Source: Cryptomeria japonica
Taxonomy: Eukaryota > Streptophyta > Pinopsida > Cupressales > Cupressaceae
Assembly (NCBI RefSeq): GCF_030272615.1
Contig: NC_081406.1
Span: 167,908,861-167,972,360 of the forward strand
Direction: 5' to 3'
DNA: 63,500 bases
In this document: positions 56,668-63,500 of the stretch, in pieces
Layout: each line of letters opens with the position of its first letter
Position numbering within the stretch: position 1 is the stretch's first letter
Notes under the pieces: model-generated
Databases searched by the model: none
What the model was told of the DNA's origin: nothing
Seen by the model: the letters and a program-made list of their open reading frames with translations, nothing else
Translations under genes and position numbers: made by a program

Positions 56668-59600
56668 TCAGGAAGGCAGGAAACACGCTAGAGGAGGAAC
56701 ATCCAACACAGCAGATGGAGCTATCACAAGATCCAAACAAGGGCTATGTTCATGTTCCGAGCCGCGTTGTTCTTGTCTAGGAGCTAGGATAAGTGCTATA
56801 GAAAATTCGTTAGATAAATGGTTATCAACATCAACATATTCATATTCACTATCAGAATGAACAGGAGTAACATTTTCATCATGAATAACATTTTCATCTA
56901 TATCATCATCAAGATTTATAAAAATAGGATCTTTAACTCGCACAGGATCAAGACCATCATGCATCTTATGTTTAGAAGATTTCGGCTCAATCGTCGGCTA
57001 AGGGGAAAATGGAATAATACTGGCTGAAGGTGTTTTTGGGGATTGCAAAGTTTGAGCAGCAGCTGCCTGAGCTCTAAGACGATGCTTTCGTCGGCGTTCA
57101 CGTGTAGAACGATTTCGTCTAGTCTTAGTAGGAAGTTGAGAAGAGTGAGGAGGAAAAATATTCTCATCCTTATCACTTGGGTGTTTAGGTTGTGGTCTCT
57201 TAGGTTGAACAATAGGAGAAGAGGAAGGTCTCTTCTCTCCATAAGAGGAAGGAGGAGGAATTGCTCCATATAAGGGAGGAATATTTTTTTTAGGAAGGAG
57301 ACCAAGCCCCTCATGACGAGGAGGTATAGGTCTACTTTTAGGAAGTTTATTAGATATAGGCATAGTCACATTCATAGGAATGGGTTGGGGATCTTCTTGA
57401 GGAAAGACATTAGTTTTATCTTTCAAAGGAAGAACTTCCTTCTCAAGAATGATAGGAATGTCAAGTTTGGGTGTTCTAGGTTCACTTAGAGATAGGATCA
57501 TATCTTTTTTCCACTTTTGATAAGATTTTAAAAGATGATCACTTCTCAGAGGAAGAGATTGGAATTGTTTAGGCCAAAAATAATCAATAGGAACGCTAGA
57601 AGTTCTTTCAGCTGGTTTAAAGAGACTATGATTGACAGTAACAACTTCACCATTATGGGGAAATTTCAAACACTTGTGAATAGGAGAAGCAATAGCCTTC
57701 ATGGAAGACAGCCAAGGATAGCCTAGCTTCACACGAAATTGTTCGGATGATGGAATAATAGCAAAGTCCACATCAAGGGATTTGTTATGGACCTCAATAG
57801 GTAATGTAATAGAACCAATTGCAGGAGAAGAAAATGCATCAAATAGTTTCACAACCACATTTGTTTCATCATAGATCACTTGATTCAATTGTAAAGTAAA
57901 AAGAAATTCTTCAGTAATGACATTAACCATACAAGAAGGATCAATAAGCACTCCACGGCAAGGTGTATTCTTGACTTTTGCAAGTATATATAAAGGACCA
58001 TCAGGTGCCTTGATAGTTTCACTAGAATCAAAGGTGATGGAAGGTTCTTTAGGGATTTTCTGCTGCTCTACAAAGTTAATCACATTCGGAGCCATAGACA
58101 CAAGATCATCAGGTGAGACAGAGGAATCACTAGTATCAATTGCATTAGAGGTATGAGAAGGCAATGGATCAGTAAAAATCTTAAGATTTTGGTTAGGAGG
58201 AGCTACAGATGTGTTGCCTTTATCATTCACACCAGAAACAGAGATAGTATTATTATGAATCAAATCTTGAATTTTACCCTTTAAAGCAAAACATTTTTCA
58301 GTATCATGCCCAGGTTGACGATGAAATTGACAAAAAGACTTGTTATCAAAATAGGGTGAATTAATCTTTGTAGGATCTATTTTCCTTATAGGAGGAAGAG
58401 TAAGCACATTCTATTCCAATAACTTATTCATAATACTATGCAATGATTCATTCAAAGGAGTAAACTTTCTTTTTTTCTTGAAAAACTTAGAAATAGGAGG
58501 CACACCTGATGCTGCATTCACATTGTTGTTGATGATGTTTTCATTGAATTTAATAGACTCTCTGTTCGGTTTAAACTTCCCAAATGGTTGTTGACTACTA
58601 TCACCCTTATCACTCGGAGCCATAGGATTTGCTTGTTCCATTTGACTCATAGTCAGTTGATAATTGTGAAGAGTTGCGCACAACTGTCGGAAAGAAGTAA
58701 ACTCAAAAAATAGAAGTTTTTCTCTAATGTCTTTTTGTAAATTAGAAATAAATATTCTTTGAATATCATTGTCAGGCACTGGAAAAGAAATTTGAGCATA
58801 CAAATGCTTATATCTACCAATGAAATCAGTCACTTTTTCTTTAACGCCTTGTTTACAATGCATTAACTCAATCAAAGTAACTTTAGGACTTATATTGTTT
58901 TGAAATTGTTGAATAAAAGAATTTGCAAGTTGTTCAAAAGAAGTAATAGAATAAGAAGGCAACGAGCAATACCATTGTAGGGCTTTATCTCTTAATGTTC
59001 TAGTAAACAGTTTTGCAAGCAACCTTTGGTCATAAGCAAAATCAGTATATATTGTTTGAAAGGTCTTAACATGTGTTAGAGGATCACCCTTACCATTATA
59101 AAGCTCCAAATGTGGAAATTCAACATGTTTAGGGGGAATAGCTCGAACAATGTCAAGAGAAAGTGGGCTTGCAACATCAAATGTGGGCACACTAAACTTA
59201 GATTGATTCATAGAGGCAATTTGTTGCTGTAAAGAAGAGACAGTTTGTGCAAGATTGTTAATGGTCGCTTCAGTCGAAGAGTTCATATTAGACATGTTAG
59301 ATTGTGATGGAGGTGTTATGTTATTGAAAGAAGGTAGAGAGTAAGGTGGTGGGACACTATGATAGTTAGTCATAGGAGATGATTGGAAAGGAGGAACACT
59401 ACAAGGAGGAATGGAATGGTTAAATGAATTGCCCCCTTGTGTCATGTTTATTTGTGGAGATATAATAGGAACACTCATTGAAGGAATGAATGAAGAAGTC
59501 AGATTGAATGAAGGAAGAGGCTTGATTGAAGAAGAGGGATTGCCCCCATGATTAGTGATCATAGGAGGAATGTCTTGTATTGAAGTAGTCATTATGTTTG

Positions 59601-60066
59601 ATGTAAAAGTAGGTATACTAGCAATAGGAGTTGTCAAAGGAATAGAATGATTAACTTGAGTAGGAGGTTGTGTATAACCTAAGGTTTCGGCACAACTTTT
59701 CATCGGCATCACATTCGAATCCACAATGTGTGCAATACCATGCAAAATATCAATTCCATTCTTATCACTTTGAACCATACATTTTAGACCCTCAATTAAG
59801 GGAAGAGCTTGACTATCAGGGTATTCCTGAGACAGCCATTGTCGAAAATCATCAAATTGGTTATCCTATTTTGAAAGTTGTTCTACAGAAACCTCATGCA
59901 GAGCTTCTTCATCATTAAGAGGATTAGAGGAATTACCCATGTCCTCGTTAAAAAGGCCATTCAAATTAGGTTCCATCTCCTCGGTAATTACACCTTGGAA
60001 AGACTTAATTCTAAGGCTTCGTCTAACGGGAATAGTGTAAGTAGGGCTTATTGTTGTAAAACTCAT
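56668..60066 (-). pseudogene. Gag-protease polyprotein of element D with three in-frame TAG codons
   Basis: A single frame of 1,132 codons runs from ATG 60064-60066 (MSFTTISPTY) to TGA 56668-56670. The only breaks are TAG at 59866, 58411 and 56998; there is no frameshift. A Gln/Ser/Pro-rich N-terminus precedes a retrotransposon gag (capsid) domain at about residues 304-476 (HVEFPHLELYNGKGDP, LRDKALQWYCSLP, FIGRYKHLYAQIS). The knuckle CQFHRQPGHDTEKC (about 579-592) is the CX2HX4HX4C variant. A retropepsin-like domain follows with LIDPSCMVNVI at about 708-717; Pro replaces the usual Thr, Ser or Gly after the catalytic Asp, so activity is doubtful. Basic and acidic tails end the frame. Confidence 0.88.
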
Positions 60067-61230
60067 CACTAAAGAAAGAGAGAAGATTTTGAATTTTAGA
60101 GGTAGAAAATTTCAATAAAATCAGCCAATCTCCTAGATTTAAGCTGTTAAATGCAATCAGGACAATCTCCCGAAATTTCAGAAAAAATGTCCGGGACCGT
60201 GGCGAACGGAGTGCACACGGTCCTCGCAACTTTTTTTGAAATTTTTAGGGATGAAAGTTATGATGATTTTAAAGCTAATCTGAAAAAATTGAGTGATTTT
60301 ACGATCGGTAGATAGGCCAAATTAAAGTTGTAATTTCAAAATTGAACCCTACCAAGATTGTTGAAAAATGTAAAATTTGAATTTTGAAAAAGAGAGGGAA
60401 ACTGAAATTTTGAATTTTATGATTTTAGAGGGAATGCTGAAAGCAATGTAGGCTTTGAAATTTAAAAATTGACTCAATTTCATGCAAAATTCAAATTTGA
60501 AAGTGGAAATCAAGGTTGTTGCAATTAAACACTTAATTTCAAAAGTCACAAACTACAAAAATTTGAATAAAACACTGAAATTTCGAATGAATGCCAACAC
60601 ACTTTTCAGATTTAGGACTGTAAGAAACACAATTTTGATACAAATTTCAATTTCAACAATTTTTGAATGATTATTAGAAGCCTCAATCCAAGCAATCGCT
60701 AGACCAACTTCGACTTTAATTTTGAAGGTGTTAAAATTTTTAAAATCAGCCAAAATTCTGGATTTTAGCAGAAAAATACAGTAAGATCTAGCTCCCAAAA
60801 TTTTGAAAAAAATGTCGGGGACGATGGCGCTCGGGGTGCACACGGTCCTCGCAACTTTTTTCCAAATTTTTAGGGATGAAAGATATTGTGATTTTATTGC
60901 AGAATCCAAAGTTACAGCCGATTTGGAGGTGTTTTGATTAGTGAAATTATCAGTCAAAGGTTGAATCAAGAAGGTCTTAAAAATTAGGGTTTTGACATTT
61001 AACCACTTAATTTTCAGAATTAAAGCACAAATATGAATTGACAATTTGCAATAGAAGGGTAGATCTGAAACAAGCATTAACAATTAAATGTTTCACAAGT
61101 TTAATTACTTAACAAGAAAATTTTAGGGTTTTTATGCAATCAACCTCTAAAATTTGCAAAAGATCAAACATGGAAATATAATTAGGAAGGCAAAATTTTC
61201 AGATCTAACCATGAATAATCAGAATGAGGA
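60067..61230 (-). other. 5' leader of element D with two hairpin modules
   Basis: Non-coding leader between gag and the primer site. Two related ~200-bp modules (about 60115-60310 and 60745-60930) each carry aaatcagcc, then a gggac(c/g) half-hairpin, gtgcacacggtcctcgcaac and tttttagggatgaaag. The hairpin ggaccgtg / cacggtcc at 60193-60225 is perfect; the one at 60817-60850 has mismatches. Element E has the same two-module layout. Confidence 0.78.
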
Positions 61231-61250
61231 TGTTCACGTCGGGTTCACCA
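61231..61250 (-). other. Primer-binding site of element D
   Basis: On the minus strand tggtgaacccgacgtgaaca begins 3 bases inside the LTR end. It has the TGG start expected for pairing with a tRNA CCA end. It is not the tRNA-Met sequence used by the copia elements here; I do not assign the tRNA. Confidence 0.75.
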
Positions 61251-61253
61251 AAA

Positions 61254-62557
61254 TGTAAAGTGGAAAAATCGAACCCTAGTTGTTCTCCCCTCCCCAACTC
61301 CAAGGAGAGAGAAGGGAGAGTCACTAGGGTTGATGGTTTTCACTTAGGAGGGACTTTACATTCAAAAGAGGGGTTGAAACCCACAAGGTCCAGTCCCACG
61401 CAATTCAAGATTGGATTCTAAATGAGTTTCAAGGGTTAAGACATCAAGGATACCCTCTTTTGTAAAGAATGTAGATAGAAAGATTGAACTAGGAATGCAT
61501 GTAAAGTAGGAAAGATTCACTTATAAACAGAGATAGGGATATGAGATGAAGCTGCGGACCTGGAATTAGCAGTAAAATGTTGAGACGGTGCTGTTCTACA
61601 AATTTGAGCGAAAGTTGACGGGACGATGGCACCCGGCGTGCACACGGTCCTCCGAAAAATCCGCGAAACGAAGGGGGATCTGTTCGTCTCTGCACAATGA
61701 TTCCAGATCTTCAATTATAGACGCGTACCTGCAACCTACACACAGAAAAGAGAGGATGATTGGGGGGTTAGGGATGAGGGTTTTTCCTTTAGGTCAAACC
61801 CCAGTTTTGGAATTAACCAAGAAATGAGAATGTTGTAAATGTAAATGTTTGTAATGTAAACAAGTACTGATACCTTGTTGTAAGAATGTTTGTATTCTTA
61901 CATGCGAAGGTGTAATGTATGTAGTATGTTGTATGTTGTATGTGATCTCCTCTTCAATGGTTGAATCCTTGTCTTGAATGCAACACTTAGCCTTGAATGG
62001 AGACTTAGAATGCTCAATTGCTTGAAGGAATGCTTGAATGCTTGTATGTTTGAATGTTTGAATATTGCTTCCACCTTTTGCACACATATGTTTTCCTCTT
62101 TTTTTCTACCTCCTCAAATGGGAGGGGAAATGTAGTTTATATACTTGTCAATTAGGGCTGATAGACTGATTTTCCCGACCTTAGGCCAACCAGGAAACAT
62201 TATTTCCCAAATTGCAAACTTAAAGACCCGATGCCCACAAGAGACCGGGCCCAAAATAGGGCCAGGGACTAGGGCGTTGGGCGCCATGGTCCTGGGGGAC
62301 CAGGGCACTGGGCGCCATGGTCCTAGGGGACCAGGGCGCTAGGCGCCCTAGTCCTGAAGGACCAGGGCGCTGGGCGCCATGGTCCCACCTCCCGGGACAG
62401 CAGGGTGCAAGGAGGGATCAGGCCAGGGTGCAAAAAAATGAAGTTTTTGGTGTTATAAACAGATTTCGGGGTCTCCATTCAGGTTTAACGTTGTGCCACC
62501 ATCGTGAAGACCCAAATGCAGTCAAAATTGCAAGTGTCACAATTTTAGGACGCTACA
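61254..62557 (-). repeat. 5' LTR of element D
   Basis: tgtaaagtggaaaaatcg to ggacgctaca on the plus strand, 1,304 bp. It is very similar to 54601-55873, with few substitutions over long stretches, so D is among the younger insertions here. It has four 31-bp palindromic units. Confidence 0.93.
62267..62387. repeat. 31-bp palindromic minisatellite, four units
   Basis: Four units of the ggaccagggcgctgggcgcc... repeat against three in the other LTR. The extra unit accounts exactly for the LTR length difference (1,304 - 1,273 = 31). Confidence 0.88.
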
Positions 62558-62562
62558 CCAAT

Positions 62563-63500
62563 GTCTTAAGACTCCCATAATTTCCAAGTTCTCCCTTAGC
62601 TAACCACATAATTTGACTCCTTATCATTGTTCTCATAAGATATTTTATACTGCCAACTAATTCTCATTAAAACTTTGGTATTATAATACTGCTATACTAT
62701 CTTTCCATAAGCCATTTCCAACTGCATGTTGTTGCATTCATACTTAATGTTTCACATACTCTCACACTTGAGTGCCATAATTTACAAACCTACTTCGGTT
62801 GTACCAAGTAGTTAAATTGTGTTACATACTATCTTGTATCTAGTGACTAGCCATGATTGGGTTGCACTTTTCTCCTTAGGTTCTGAATGGATATAAGTTA
62901 ATCATTCCTAGATTATTAGACCATGATTCTTCTACACTCCTTGTACTTCAATATAGTTTTTCATGATTCCCAATTTCTCTCTACTCTTTTCACCATTTTA
63001 CTTAGTCCTTTCAAGACTATCTTCCCATAAGGGAACTAGTTGTGGCTTTACTTTGCTTGTTTCCCCAATTTATATAACTACGGATGAACTTAGGGTTTAT
63101 TTCAATTTCATGTTTTAACCCAAGAAGTTCATGTCTCCTTTCTTCTTATCTCAATTTATTTATAGCATTACTAGAGTTCACTTATCAAGGAGATTGTCGT
63201 TCATCATTCTAGTCCTTATCTTCAGGGTTATCCAACACTAGCTTCTTTGCGTTGCTATGAGAATTTTCTAACAAATGTTCTTAACTTAGCATGACCACAC
63301 ACTTAAGGTACCTATTCATTAGGATAGGTTAATGCTTCTTTCTGAGATTCGCAAGAGTACCTCTTAACTCTTCTTCATTGTTGTCTCAAATGGCAGTCCT
63401 GATTCTCGAACCACCATAATGTTTGCATAGCTTAAAAATTTAACTTGAACTGTCTCTATCTCAATTATCTTGTTTATTGCGCCTTCATCTCATGTCTAAC
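62563..63500. other. Unrecognised DNA after element D
   Basis: Continues the sequence interrupted at 54600. No frame, LTR, primer site or RNA gene recognised; the plus strand is rich in cttc and tctc words. Confidence 0.45.

Larger units (their letters stand above)
54601..62557 (-). mobile_element. Ty3/gypsy-type element D with gag-protease only, reverse strand
   Basis: A 7,957-bp element flanked by ccaat (54596-54600 and 62558-62562). LTRs are 54601-55873 (1,273 bp) and 61254-62557 (1,304 bp). On the minus strand: 5' LTR, primer site tggtgaacccgacgtgaaca, a 1.2-kb leader with two hairpin modules, a gag-protease frame (60066-56668), ~0.8 kb of non-coding DNA, the purine tract cccgctaaagtgggggttaaa (55874-55894), then the 3' LTR. 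No RT, RNase H or integrase is present. It is the same superfamily as element E; E lacks the capsid and protease region. Confidence 0.93.

Noticed and set aside
1-63500. tRNA, rRNA or other host RNA genes
   Set aside because: The only tRNA-like matches are short primer-binding sites next to LTRs. I saw no cloverleaf or rRNA segment, though small RNAs could be missed by eye.

Overview
The window is plant nuclear DNA made almost entirely of nested LTR retrotransposons, with no host gene that I can recognise. Evidence for a plant is the Ty1/copia and Ty3/gypsy proteins, primer sites complementary to plant initiator tRNA-Met, and premature stops that look like deaminated CHG cytosines. The depth of nesting suggests a very large genome such as a conifer or other gymnosperm, but that is a guess.

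Layout. 1-7600: non-coding, with a cluster of CG-containing palindromes (1547-1711), a 1.5 kb polypyrimidine block and a 2.4 kb array of ~20-bp repeats in both orientations. 7607-24640: a decayed gypsy element (G), split by a copia element F (8995-16146, repeat caacc) and by a reverse-strand gag-only gypsy-type element E (16942-24415, repeat gaaag). 24760-41114: a truncated copia H holding solo LTR I, which holds copia element C (26624-40925, repeat acaac), which holds reverse-strand element A (28618-37478, repeat aagac), which itself holds solo LTR K and a small DNA transposon L. 41115-63500: AT-rich DNA that may be part of one very long LTR (J), holding element B (43228-49762, repeat agatt), followed by unrecognised DNA holding gypsy-type element D (54601-62557, repeat ccaat).

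The most interesting system is the pair A and B. Both have copia-type LTRs, a Met-tRNA primer site and a copia-type polypurine tract. They encode a ~370-aa coiled-coil Gag with four zinc knuckles and then a ~1,074-residue second protein (ORF2) of unknown function where polymerase genes would normally be. They carry no protease, integrase, reverse transcriptase or RNase H. Element C has a homologous Gag together with a deleted copia pol, so C-like elements are plausible helpers. F, C, A and B share small structural modules: a hairpin around the polypurine tract, a hairpin in the LTR, a poly-C tract near the LTR end and a TATA-linked motif. Elements D and E share another hairpin module repeated in their LTRs and leaders.

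All coding regions are damaged, mostly by in-frame TAG codons. Where A and B can be compared, TAG in one is CAG in the other at two codons. All calls come from reading the sequence by eye; no database search or alignment program was run.
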